Positions 52,039 through 61,110 of a DNA stretch of 64,000 nucleotides are shown piece by piece. The notes beneath the pieces were generated by a model, which saw only the letters and a list, made by a program, of their open reading frames with translations, was not told the origin of the DNA and ran no database searches. Made by a program: the position numbers and the translations under genes. Every line of letters starts with the position of its first letter. Within the stretch, counting starts at the first letter, position 1. The stretch spans positions 62,001 to 126,000 of the forward strand of contig NZ_CAJGWQ010000006.1 in the NCBI RefSeq assembly GCF_904842695.1, read 5' to 3'. This DNA is from Gulosibacter hominis. Lineage in GTDB: Bacteria; Actinomycetota; Actinomycetes; Actinomycetales; Microbacteriaceae.

Positions 52039-53751
52039 GTGACATTGGCCAGCTCCACCCGCACTTCCCACCGCACCGGTTCGACCCAGGTTGCTCGCAC
52101 CGGCTCGTGGGTAGACGATCTGTGGACTCGCCTCACCGCCGATCCCGTGCGTGCTCGCCGCACCGAGTGGGTGATTATCGGAGTGCTCACCGCGGTTGCC
52201 GCGCTGATTCGATTCGTTCGGCTCGGAACACCGCAGCGGCTCGTGTTCGACGAGGTGTACTACGTCATGGACGGCTGGTCGCTCGTCAATGCGGGGTACG
52301 AGTCGGAATATCCCGCCGATGATGCGCGCGATCAGTTTGCATCCGGCAATGTGAACGGATTTGATCCTGATTCGCCCTCGTATGTGGTGCATCCGCCGTT
52401 CGGCAAGTTGCTGATCGGCTGGGCCATGCAGATTTTTGGTGCCGAGCACATTTGGGCGTGGCGCGTTGCCGTCGCGTTTTTTGGCACGCTCGCGGTGCCG
52501 CTGATGTACCTGGTGGGCCGGAAACTTTTGGGGTCGATCGGGCTCGCGGCAATCGGCGCTGGGTTCCTCGCGCTTGACGGTCACGCGATCACCACCAGCC
52601 GAGTGTCGATTCTCGACGGGTTGCTGATGTTTTTTGTGCTGCTCGGTTTTTATTTTTTGCTGCTCGACCGCGAGCACCACGAGCGGCAACTGGTGGCGCG
52701 GATGGCGCAGTGGCGCAAGCAGGCGCACCGCAAAGATCCCCGCATCCCGCTCGAGCCGGTGCCCAGCAAATGGAGCTGGACGGTCGGCAAACGAGGCCAG
52801 CAGCCACCAACCGGCCCCGACTATGGCCCCGTGGTCTGGAACCGGCCGTGGCTCGTAGCAATGGCGGTAACGCTCGCCCTCGCCACCGCCGTAAAAATCT
52901 CGGGCGTGGTGTTTTTGGCGGCATTCTGCCTCGCTGCCGTTGGTTTGGATGCGGCGGTGCGCAAGCGCGAGGGCGTCACCTTCTGGCTTTCGGGCGCGGT
53001 GCTCAAACAGGCACCGATCGCCTTCGTGCTCACGATTCCGTTGGCGCTGGCAACCTACCTGTGCACCTGGTGGGGCTGGTTAAGCACCGAGGGCGGCTAC
53101 TACCGCCAGTGGGCGAGCGAAGCCGCCGATCGGGCCTGGACCGGTGCATTCGGCTGGGTGCCGCTGCCGCTGCAGAGCCTGTGGCACTACCACTCCGAGG
53201 CCCTGAAATTTCACGAGGGGCTGCAGGGCGATCACCCGTATATTTCGCCCGCCTATGAGTGGCCGTTCATGCTCCGCCCCACCGCTTTTGCTTACGACTA
53301 TTACAGTCAGGGCCAGTCCGGATGCAGCGCCAACGAATGCGTGGTGGCGATCAATTCGCTCTCGAATCCGCTGATGTACTGGCTGGGAACGGTCGCGGTG
53401 GTGTTTTTGCTGCTCTACCTTTTTGTGCGACCGAACTGGCGCTATGTGCTCATCCTCGTGGGTGTTGCCGCCGGGTACCTGCCGTGGCTGCTCACCGGTC
53501 GCACCTCGATCTACCACTTTTATGTGATCGCCTGGCTGCCGTTTATGTACCTGGCCGCGCCGGTTGCGCTGCAAACGCTCGCCGGGTCACCAACCGATCG
53601 CAGACGCGGTCGCACGATCGCGGTCAACTGCGTGCTGGCGTTTTTGATCGCGGCGGTCGTGGTGTCGATCTGGTTCATGCCGATCTGGACCGGCGCCATG
53701 ATTCCCAAGTGGTACTGGTACACGACCATGTGGCTGCCGGGGTGGCGATAG
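52039..53751 (+). CDS. pmt: Protein O-mannosyltransferase
   Basis: 570 residues from GTG 52039. Longer starts exist, but the upstream codons look like noncoding leader; a -10-like TACGAT (52027-52032) lies 6 bases before the GTG, so it may be leaderless. The PMT pattern is clear: FDEVYYV (Asp-Glu of the first loop), HPPFGKLLIGW, LDGLLMFF, and about ten membrane segments. It transfers mannose from polyprenyl-phosphate-mannose to secreted proteins at the membrane. It is immediately upstream of rsmI, as in many actinobacteria. Confidence 0.9.
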   Translation: MTLASSTRTSHRTGSTQVARTGSWVDDLWTRLTADPVRARRTEWVIIGVLTAVAALIRFVRLGTPQRLVFDEVYYVMDGWSLVNAGYESEYPADDARDQFASGNVNGFDPDSPSYVVHPPFGKLLIGWAMQIFGAEHIWAWRVAVAFFGTLAVPLMYLVGRKLLGSIGLAAIGAGFLALDGHAITTSRVSILDGLLMFFVLLGFYFLLLDREHHERQLVARMAQWRKQAHRKDPRIPLEPVPSKWSWTVGKRGQQPPTGPDYGPVVWNRPWLVAMAVTLALATAVKISGVVFLAAFCLAAVGLDAAVRKREGVTFWLSGAVLKQAPIAFVLTIPLALATYLCTWWGWLSTEGGYYRQWASEAADRAWTGAFGWVPLPLQSLWHYHSEALKFHEGLQGDHPYISPAYEWPFMLRPTAFAYDYYSQGQSGCSANECVVAINSLSNPLMYWLGTVAVVFLLLYLFVRPNWRYVLILVGVAAGYLPWLLTGRTSIYHFYVIAWLPFMYLAAPVALQTLAGSPTDRRRGRTIAVNCVLAFLIAAVVVSIWFMPIWTGAMIPKWYWYTTMWLPGWR

Positions 53752-53754
53752 CGG

Positions 53755-54591
53755 ATGCTCATCCTGGTAGGTACACCGCTCGGTAATCTCGCCGATGCTT
53801 CGCAGCGGATGCGCGAAACGCTCGCGCGCGTGGACGTGATTGCCTGCGAAGACACTCGCACCACCGCCAAACTACTGCAGCTACTCGAGGTGCATTCGCT
53901 GCGCGAGGCCGAAAAACGGCCGCGCCTGATTGCCCTGCACGACCACAACGAGACCGAACTCGCCGCCGAAATCGCGCAGCTCGCGCTCGAACAGGATGTG
54001 GCACTGGTCTCGGATGCGGGGATGCCCGGCATCAGCGACCCCGGCTATCCGGTGGTGGTGGCCTGCGCCGAGGTCGGTGCCACGGTGACGAGCGTGCCCG
54101 GCCCCACCGCGGTTGCGACCGCGCTGGCGATTTCGGGCCTTCCCACCGACCGGTTTTGTTTTGACGGCTTTGTGCCGCGCAAGGCGGGGGAGCGCGCCCG
54201 ACTGATTGCCGAACTCGATCGCGAGCAACGCACGATCGTGCTCTACGAATCGCCGCACCGGCTGGCCACAACTCTGTCTGAGTTTGCCGCATCCTGGCCC
54301 CATCGGCGCGCTGCCGTGTGCCGTGAACTCACGAAACTGCATGAGGAGGTTCGCCGCGGTACGCTGCGCGAGCTTGCTGATTGGGCCGCTGCGGGCGTAC
54401 GCGGCGAGATCGTAATTGTGCTCGCCGGCGCCGAGGCTGAGGTTGTGAGCCTGGATACCGGTGCGACACGCACCCTCGAGCTTGCGGCATCGGGGATGCG
54501 GTTGAAGGATGCGGCGGCCGAGGTTGCGGCGGCTACCGGGCTTAGCAAACGCGAGCTCTACCAGGCGGCGCTGGCGCAGCGAGACGAGTAG
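53755..54591 (+). CDS. rsmI: 16S rRNA (cytidine1402-2'-O)-methyltransferase
   Basis: 278 residues: VGTPLGNLADAS, ACEDTRTT, and DAGMPGISDPGYPV, the standard RsmI motifs. It methylates the ribose of C1402 in the decoding centre. The ATG lies three bases after the preceding stop, so it is in one operon with the mannosyltransferase. Confidence 0.95.
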   Translation: MLILVGTPLGNLADASQRMRETLARVDVIACEDTRTTAKLLQLLEVHSLREAEKRPRLIALHDHNETELAAEIAQLALEQDVALVSDAGMPGISDPGYPVVVACAEVGATVTSVPGPTAVATALAISGLPTDRFCFDGFVPRKAGERARLIAELDREQRTIVLYESPHRLATTLSEFAASWPHRRAAVCRELTKLHEEVRRGTLRELADWAAAGVRGEIVIVLAGAEAEVVSLDTGATRTLELAASGMRLKDAAAEVAAATGLSKRELYQAALAQRDE

Positions 54592-54678
54592 CCACAGTGC
54601 CGGTACGCGCCCGGCGCGCGGCGCAGTACGGCGTCATACTTGTCGGCGAACCGCGGGCAACCCAGTAGACTAGCCAGC

Positions 54679-56232
54679 ATGTCTTCTGGCGCATCTTTCT
54701 ACGTCACCACCCCGATCTTCTACGTCAACGACGTTCCCCACATTGGTCACGCCTATGCCGAAGTGGCGGCGGACGTGTTGGCTCGCTGGCACCGGCAGCG
54801 CGGTGATGACACGTTCTTCCTCACTGGCACCGACGAACACGGGCAGAAGATTTTGCGGTCGGCGGCCGCCAACGGAGTTTCACCGAAGGAGTGGACCGAT
54901 AAGCTCGTCGAAGATGCCTGGAAGCCGCTGCTACAGACACTCAACCTGTCGAATGACGACTTCATCCGCACCACCGAAGAACGTCACGAAGTTCGCGTGC
55001 GCCGATTTCTACAAGACCTCTACGACGCCGGACACATCTACGAAGACGAGTTCGAGGCGCTGTACTGCGTGGGCTGTGAAGAATTCAAACCCGAAGCCGA
55101 AATCATCGACGGCACCGACGCCTACGAGGGGCAAAAAGTTTGTGCCATCCACTCGAAGCCGCTCGAGTTGTTGAGTGAACGCAACTACTTTTTCCGGCTC
55201 GCAAATTTCCAGCAGCAGCTGCTCGACTACTACGAGGCAAACCCCGACTTCATCCAGCCCCAGGCCGCCCGCAACGAGGTCATCAGTTTTGTGCGCTCGG
55301 GATTGCACGACCTGTCGATCTCGCGCACCAGCTTCGACTGGGGCATCAAAGTGCCGTGGGACGAATCACACGTCGTCTACGTGTGGGTTGACGCGCTGCT
55401 CAACTATGTTTCGGCACTCAACTACGGCGACGAGGGCGAAACCAAATTCGACCGCTACTGGCCCGCCAACCACGTTGTCGGTAAAGACATCCTCCGCTTC
55501 CACGCGGTGATCTGGCCGGCGATGCTGATGGCCGCCGGAATCGAGCCGCCGCAGCGGGTGTTCGCAACCGGTTGGCTGCTGGTCGGCGGTGAAAAAATGT
55601 CGAAGTCGAAGCTCACCGGTATCGCACCCAGCGAAATCACCGATGTGTTTGGTTCGGATGCGTTCCGCTACTACTTCATGCGCGCCATCCACCTCGGGCA
55701 GGACGGTTCGTTCTCGTGGGAAGACCTCAACGCTCGCTACCACGCCGAACTCGCCAATGGTTTCGGTAACCTCGCCTCGCGAGTGCTCGCCATGGTGCGC
55801 AAATACTTTGCCGGCACCCTGCCAACCGGTATCGCAGCCGACCCTGAAATTCAGCAGCTCGCCGAGCGCAGCATCCGCGAGGCCGAAGCCGCAATCGACC
55901 GGTTCGCGGTCGACCAGGCCATCGCCGAGGTGTGGCAGCTCGTGGATGCGCTCAACGGTTACATCACCGAACAGCAGCCGTGGATCCTCGCCAAGGATGA
56001 TGCCCAGCGCGACCGTCTCGCCCAGGTGCTCGCCACCGCTGTGTGGGGCCTCGGAGTGCTGGCCGTGCTGCTGCATCCGGTGATCCCGGTCGCCGCCGAA
56101 AAACTCTGGACGGCACTGCATGCAGAAGGCAACCTCAGCGACCAGCGCGTCGCCGATGCTCTCAACTGGAAATCGGACGGCACCGTTGGTGAGCTGCCGG
56201 CACTGTTCCCCCGCGTCGAACAGGACGCCTAG
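54679..56232 (+). CDS. metG: Methionyl-tRNA synthetase
   Basis: 517 residues from ATG 54679. Catalytic motifs PHIGHAY (HIGH) and EKMSKSKL (KMSKS) are present, along with a zinc-knuckle-like CVGC...CAIHSK segment. It lacks the C-terminal tRNA-binding domain of longer forms. There is no ribosome site; a -10-like TAGACT (54666-54671) lies 7 bases before the ATG, so a leaderless mRNA is likely. It loads methionine on tRNA-Met and is essential. Confidence 0.95.
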   Translation: MSSGASFYVTTPIFYVNDVPHIGHAYAEVAADVLARWHRQRGDDTFFLTGTDEHGQKILRSAAANGVSPKEWTDKLVEDAWKPLLQTLNLSNDDFIRTTEERHEVRVRRFLQDLYDAGHIYEDEFEALYCVGCEEFKPEAEIIDGTDAYEGQKVCAIHSKPLELLSERNYFFRLANFQQQLLDYYEANPDFIQPQAARNEVISFVRSGLHDLSISRTSFDWGIKVPWDESHVVYVWVDALLNYVSALNYGDEGETKFDRYWPANHVVGKDILRFHAVIWPAMLMAAGIEPPQRVFATGWLLVGGEKMSKSKLTGIAPSEITDVFGSDAFRYYFMRAIHLGQDGSFSWEDLNARYHAELANGFGNLASRVLAMVRKYFAGTLPTGIAADPEIQQLAERSIREAEAAIDRFAVDQAIAEVWQLVDALNGYITEQQPWILAKDDAQRDRLAQVLATAVWGLGVLAVLLHPVIPVAAEKLWTALHAEGNLSDQRVADALNWKSDGTVGELPALFPRVEQDA

Positions 56233-56234
56233 TT

Positions 56235-57182
56235 TTGGCAACGCCCACTCGTCGCAGCAGCATCGCAGAGACCGGACACCACCGCGAGCTCAAATATCCC
56301 GAGGTGCCCGAGCCGCTCGGCACACCCTGCTATGACAATCACACGCACCTGCAAATTGAAGATGGCGAGGTGGGCCTCAGCGTCGCCGAGCATATGGATC
56401 TCGCTGCCGAAGCCAATATTCTCGGGGCGATCACTGTTGCTGGCGATGTTCCATCCAGCCGCTGGCAGGTGGCGGCCGCGCAAGCCGAGCCTCGGCTGCT
56501 GGCAGCGGTAGCCATTCATCCCAATGAAGCACCCGGCTATGCCGCCGGCACCATGCCCGACGGATACAACCTTGATGAGGCGCTCACACAGATCGATGCG
56601 CTCGCTGCCGACGAGCGCGTGGCTGCCATCGGGGAGACCGGGCTGGATTTTTTTCGCACCACCGATGCCGATGGCATTGCCGCCCAGTACGAATCATTCG
56701 CGGCACATATTGAGCTCGCCAAGCGGCACCGCCTGCCGATGCAAATCCACGATCGCGACGCGCACGACGAGGTGGTCGCCACCCTCAAAACCGAGGGGGC
56801 GCCGGCTGGCACCGTGTTTCACTGTTTTTCGGGCGATGCCGAGCTCGCAAAACTTGCCGCCGATGAGGGCTGGTATCTGTCGTTTGCCGGAACGGTGACG
56901 TTCAAAAATGCTCCGCAATTGCGCGAGGCCCTCGAGGTGACGCCGCTGGAACGCATCCTGGTTGAAACCGATGCGCCATTTCTCACCCCGATGCCGTTCC
57001 GTGGACGCCCCAACGCGCCCTATCTCATCCCCATCACGCTGCGGTTCATGGCTGCGCATCTGGGAATGGATGCCGATGAACTGGCCGCTCAGGTCGCAAA
57101 AAACACGCTCGATCTGTATGGCCCCTTCGATCCCGAGGCTCGCAAACAGTGGCTGGCCGCATCCGCACGAGGCAACCGATGA
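56235..57182 (+). CDS. tatD: TatD-family metal-dependent hydrolase
   Basis: 315 residues from a TTG directly after the metG stop. It has the metal ligands DNHTHLQ, IGETGLDFFR, QIHDRDAHDE, FHCFSG and ETDAPFL, the full TatD set. TatD enzymes are Mg-dependent DNases and are commonly co-transcribed with metG and rsmA in actinobacteria. The stop overlaps rsmA by ATGA. Confidence 0.95.
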   Translation: MATPTRRSSIAETGHHRELKYPEVPEPLGTPCYDNHTHLQIEDGEVGLSVAEHMDLAAEANILGAITVAGDVPSSRWQVAAAQAEPRLLAAVAIHPNEAPGYAAGTMPDGYNLDEALTQIDALAADERVAAIGETGLDFFRTTDADGIAAQYESFAAHIELAKRHRLPMQIHDRDAHDEVVATLKTEGAPAGTVFHCFSGDAELAKLAADEGWYLSFAGTVTFKNAPQLREALEVTPLERILVETDAPFLTPMPFRGRPNAPYLIPITLRFMAAHLGMDADELAAQVAKNTLDLYGPFDPEARKQWLAASARGNR

Positions 57183-58081
57183 ACGACCGCACCGAGTTTG
57201 CTGACGATGTGCAACTGCTGGGGCCCGCCGAAGTGCGCGAGCTCGCAGCTGCGCTCGACGTGCATCCCACCAAAAAACTCGGCCAAAATTTTGTGCACGA
57301 CCACGGCACGGTGCGCCGCATCGTGGGCCTCGCGCAGATTGCGCAGGGCGAGCACGTGCTCGAAATCGGGCCCGGCCTCGGTTCGCTGACACTGGCGCTA
57401 CTGGCTGCGGGCGCCGAAGTCACCGCGATCGAAATCGATCCGCGCCTGGCGCAGCGGCTGCCCGAAACGGCCGCCGTAATGGCACCGAATGCCGCATCAA
57501 AGCTGCACGTCATGGAACAGGATGCGCTCAAAGTCACCGAGGTCGCGGGCGACCCGGTGGCGCTGGTGGCAAACCTGCCGTATAACGTCTCGGTGCCGGT
57601 GCTGCTGCACCTGCTGCCGCTGCTGCCCTCGCTGCGCCGGGGCGTCGTGATGGTGCAGCGCGAAGTGGGGGAGCGCATCGCCGCCGACCCCGGATCGCGG
57701 GTGTACGGTGCGCCGAGCGTAAAAGCCGCCTGGTTTGGCAGTTGGCAGACGCGAGGGCTCGTTGGCCGCAAGGTGTTCTGGCCGGTGCCGAACGTCGGCT
57801 CGGTGCTCGTGTCGTTTGCGGCCGGGGATGTGCGCGGTGACGAGCAGCTCCGCGAACGCACTTTCAAGCTGGTCGATGCGGCTTTTGCGCAGCGGCGCAA
57901 GATGCTGCGGCAGGCACTCGCACAAAGCTTCGGCTCGGCCGCTGCCGCGAGCCAGGCGCTGGTGGCCGCGGGTATCGATCCGACCGCTCGCGGTGAAGCG
58001 CTCACGATTGACGACTATGTGGCGCTGGCGCGTGTTGATGTCGATACACTGCCCGGTGATAGCGAACCGGTGTCTGAATAG
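57179..58081 (+). CDS. rsmA: 16S rRNA dimethyladenosine transferase
   Basis: 300 residues from ATG 57179. It has GQNFVHD, LEIGPGLGSLTLALL (AdoMet-binding), EIDPRLA and NLPYNVS. It dimethylates A1518 and A1519, and its loss gives kasugamycin resistance. The ATGA overlap with tatD ties it to that operon. Confidence 0.95.
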   Translation: MNDRTEFADDVQLLGPAEVRELAAALDVHPTKKLGQNFVHDHGTVRRIVGLAQIAQGEHVLEIGPGLGSLTLALLAAGAEVTAIEIDPRLAQRLPETAAVMAPNAASKLHVMEQDALKVTEVAGDPVALVANLPYNVSVPVLLHLLPLLPSLRRGVVMVQREVGERIAADPGSRVYGAPSVKAAWFGSWQTRGLVGRKVFWPVPNVGSVLVSFAAGDVRGDEQLRERTFKLVDAAFAQRRKMLRQALAQSFGSAAAASQALVAAGIDPTARGEALTIDDYVALARVDVDTLPGDSEPVSE

Positions 58082-58123
58082 GGCAGCACCATTCACTCAG
58101 CGCCGCCCACCTAGGGTGGAAAT

Positions 58124-59041
58124 ATGAGTGCAGTTATCGTCCGTGCCCCCGGGAAGATCAATCTTGCGCTCTCGGTGGGCCCGCTCGCAGACGACGGCTA
58201 CCATCCGCTTGCGACAGTGTTTTTGGCGGTTGGGCTGTACGAGTATGTCGCCGCCGAACCGGCAGACACCCTGCAGCTCGAATTTGATCCCGCCTCAGCG
58301 ATCCCGGTCGCCGATCTGGCAACCGACGACTCGAACCTGGTGATCCGGGCCGCAAGGCTGCTCGCCGAAGCAACCGGATGCACGGCCGGCGCCCGGCTGC
58401 GCGTCAAAAAAAATGTTCCGATCGCCGGCGGTATGGGCGGCGGCTCGGCGGATGCTGCGGCCACCCTGGTTGCCTGCAATGAGCTGTGGGGGACGAACCT
58501 CACCCGCACCGACCTCGAATCGCTCGCGGCACAGCTGGGCAGTGACGTGCCCTTCGCGGTGAGTGGCGGCGCCGCGATTGGCACCGGCCGGGGTGAACAA
58601 CTCGCGCGCACCCTGGTTGGTGGCGAATTGCACTGGGTGCTGCGCTTTAATGACCGCGGTATTTCAACCCCGGCCGCCTATCGGGCGCTTGATGAGCATC
58701 GCGCCCAGTTTGCCGAGCATCTCGGCCCAGCACCGATCCCCGAAGTCGATCCGGCCCTCCTGCAGGCGCTGCGCGCGGGCGATGTGGGTGCGCTGGCGCC
58801 GCAGCTGGTCAATGATTTGCAGGCGCCGGCGCTGCGGATGCGACCAGAGCTTGTGGCAGCGCTGGCCGCCGGCGAGCGTGCCGGAGCACTAACCGGGATT
58901 GTTTCGGGGTCTGGGCCGACACTGGCGTTCCTCGCCCGCGACGCCCAGGACGCGGCCGCGATCGCCGAACGATTACGCGGTGACGGACACCGCGTGGCGC
59001 AGGTGTCGAGCCCCGCCGAAGGGGCAACCAGATGCTGTTAA
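58124..59041 (+). CDS. ispE: 4-diphosphocytidyl-2-C-methyl-D-erythritol kinase
   Basis: 305 residues. The GHMP kinase phosphate loop PIAGGMGGGSADAAAT is clear, with an N-terminal RAPGKINLALSV and a late SGSGPTLAFL. It catalyses the ATP step of the methylerythritol phosphate route to isoprenoids. A GGTGG site precedes its ATG. Confidence 0.95.
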   Translation: MSAVIVRAPGKINLALSVGPLADDGYHPLATVFLAVGLYEYVAAEPADTLQLEFDPASAIPVADLATDDSNLVIRAARLLAEATGCTAGARLRVKKNVPIAGGMGGGSADAAATLVACNELWGTNLTRTDLESLAAQLGSDVPFAVSGGAAIGTGRGEQLARTLVGGELHWVLRFNDRGISTPAAYRALDEHRAQFAEHLGPAPIPEVDPALLQALRAGDVGALAPQLVNDLQAPALRMRPELVAALAAGERAGALTGIVSGSGPTLAFLARDAQDAAAIAERLRGDGHRVAQVSSPAEGATRCC

Positions 59042-59150
59042 TTGGTGACCCGCAAAACAACTGACCCGGCAAAATCATCGTTGCGGCCGATAGCGGTTAC
59101 ATCATCCGTTCAGTAGCGGCCGCAACCGAAAACCAAGTAGCGTGATCGAT

Positions 59151-61040
59151 ATGAATTCCAGTGCCGACGCTGCAAAACCCGGTTCGTCGGCCGCAAACCA
59201 CACTGGTCAACCCGCGCGCAAACCGAACCCCGCCACCGTTGCCTTTCGGAAACTTGGCGAGGCTGCCAAACAGCAGGGGCTCCAGGATGAGTTCGCGGGC
59301 ATCGTACAAATGATCCGCGACTCGCGCGGCCGGCCACCGAGCATTGTCGTGGTGGGCGAGGTGAACCGCGGTAAATCAACGCTGGTGAACTCGCTGCTGG
59401 CGACGGCGAATCTGGCACCCACCGGGCCGAGCGCGGTGACCGCCCTGGCGGTGAACTACGAGGTGGCGAGCGATGATTTTCCGCTCGGAGAAGCCGAACT
59501 CGAGTTCCCGCAGCCGCCGAACCGCCGACGCATCCCCGCTGCCGAACTACCGGCGTGGATCCGGCTTGATTCGCCGGTGCTGATGAACGCCGATCCGGCC
59601 CCACTGCAGGCATCGCAGGCAATTCGCCCCGGTTTTTTGCAGGGATGCACGATCGTCGACACCCCCGGTTCGGGAGGCCTGAGCGAAGCCTACGCACTGC
59701 GCGCGCTGGCGCGCGCACGTGACGCGAGCGTGCTGCTGCTGGTAACCGATGCGGCCGGGCGCATCACCGAGCCGGCACTCGATTTTTTGATGAACTGTGC
59801 CGAGCATGTCGAATCGGTGGTTGTGGCGGTCACCAAACTCGACCTGTATCGCAATAGTTCGGCCCAGATTCTTGAAGAAAACCGGCAGATTCTCGCGGCC
59901 CGGTCACCGCGCCTGGCGAATATCCCCATGGTCGCAGTGTCGGGGGCGTGGGGTGAACGCGCCGCTGCCGAAGCCGACCCCGAACGGCGCCGGCGCCTAT
60001 TTGAGGCCAGCCGGGTTCCCGAACTCGCCGATGCACTGCGGGCACCGCTCATGCGCGCAAACCAGCTCCCCACACTGAACGCGCTGCGGCAGGGGGCGGC
60101 GCTGCTCGAACAGCCACTTGTCGCGCTGCAGGCCGAACGCGAGGCGCTGGGCGGTGCGATCGAGGCGCCCGAGGATGCCGTACGCATTAAGGAGCACCGC
60201 GAAAACCTGCTGCGCACATTTGAAGATGCGCGCTACGACTGGGGCGCGCAGGTCGACCGCGTGCGGGTTGAACTCACGTCGGCAAATTCCCGACTCACCC
60301 GTGAATTTGCCGCGCACTGGCGTGAGCGGGTGCAGTCGAAAGGTTCGGGAATTAGCGACCAGCAGGCCCTGGTGCTGCGCAACGAACTCGCCGCCGACCT
60401 CGAAGTGAACGTCCGTCGGGCCCTCGCCGGTATTGCACAGCGCGCCGGTGCGCTGCTTGCTGAACTCTACGCCGATGCCGGTATGGACCCCCATCGTGCG
60501 CTTTTCGGTGAGCTCAATCGCCGCATCACCGAGGTGGGTGATCAGCCCCGTGCCCCGATTGAGCACAATGCCGCATCCCTTGACCCGCGCACACTGTTTT
60601 CGGGTGCCCTGATGGGGTCGGGTATCGGATCGCTGACGCTCGGCGCGCTACTCGGACCGGTCGGGGCGGCGCTGGTGGGCATGTCGATTATGGGCAGCCT
60701 CGGTGCGTTATTGGCGCGGCGGCAGGCAAAACGGCAGTCGTTTTTGCAGACCGTTAACGACGCCACGGTTGAGTTGCGTGAGGTGCTCGATCGGGCGGTG
60801 CGCGGGGTGCTGCAGGTGGTGCAAACGGATGCAAAAAAAATTTTTGATCGCGACCTGAAAGCATCCGCCGACGCCGCGAAAGCCGAGCTTGACCGCATCG
60901 AATCGGCGCGGCGAGCGAGTGAATCTGAACGGAAACAGCGGCTTGGCCGGCTCAACCCGCAGATCGAACAGATTCAGGATGCGATGCGTACGGCAGCTGC
61001 GGAAGTCGAACGACTAACGCAGTCAAAGACCGAACCGTAA
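59151..61040 (+). CDS. Dynamin-like GTPase, IniA-type
   Basis: About 629 residues from ATG 59151; GTG 59142 is also possible. GTPase motifs: GEVNRGKSTLVN (G1), TGPSAVTAL (G2), VDTPGSGG (G3), VTKLD (G4). A helical stalk and a hydrophobic hairpin LTLGALLGPVGAALVGMSIM (about residue 495-515) would insert in the membrane. Bacterial dynamins of this shape deform or fuse membranes; in mycobacteria IniA and IniC form a pair. It precedes the Hsp70-like gene and a second GTPase. Confidence 0.85.
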   Translation: MNSSADAAKPGSSAANHTGQPARKPNPATVAFRKLGEAAKQQGLQDEFAGIVQMIRDSRGRPPSIVVVGEVNRGKSTLVNSLLATANLAPTGPSAVTALAVNYEVASDDFPLGEAELEFPQPPNRRRIPAAELPAWIRLDSPVLMNADPAPLQASQAIRPGFLQGCTIVDTPGSGGLSEAYALRALARARDASVLLLVTDAAGRITEPALDFLMNCAEHVESVVVAVTKLDLYRNSSAQILEENRQILAARSPRLANIPMVAVSGAWGERAAAEADPERRRRLFEASRVPELADALRAPLMRANQLPTLNALRQGAALLEQPLVALQAEREALGGAIEAPEDAVRIKEHRENLLRTFEDARYDWGAQVDRVRVELTSANSRLTREFAAHWRERVQSKGSGISDQQALVLRNELAADLEVNVRRALAGIAQRAGALLAELYADAGMDPHRALFGELNRRITEVGDQPRAPIEHNAASLDPRTLFSGALMGSGIGSLTLGALLGPVGAALVGMSIMGSLGALLARRQAKRQSFLQTVNDATVELREVLDRAVRGVLQVVQTDAKKIFDRDLKASADAAKAELDRIESARRASESERKQRLGRLNPQIEQIQDAMRTAAAEVERLTQSKTEP

Positions 61041-61110
61041 TCCAAACCTCGTATGCTCATTCAACGTGACCCAACCACTTCCATAACAACGACGAGAGGA
61101 GCGTCGGCCG

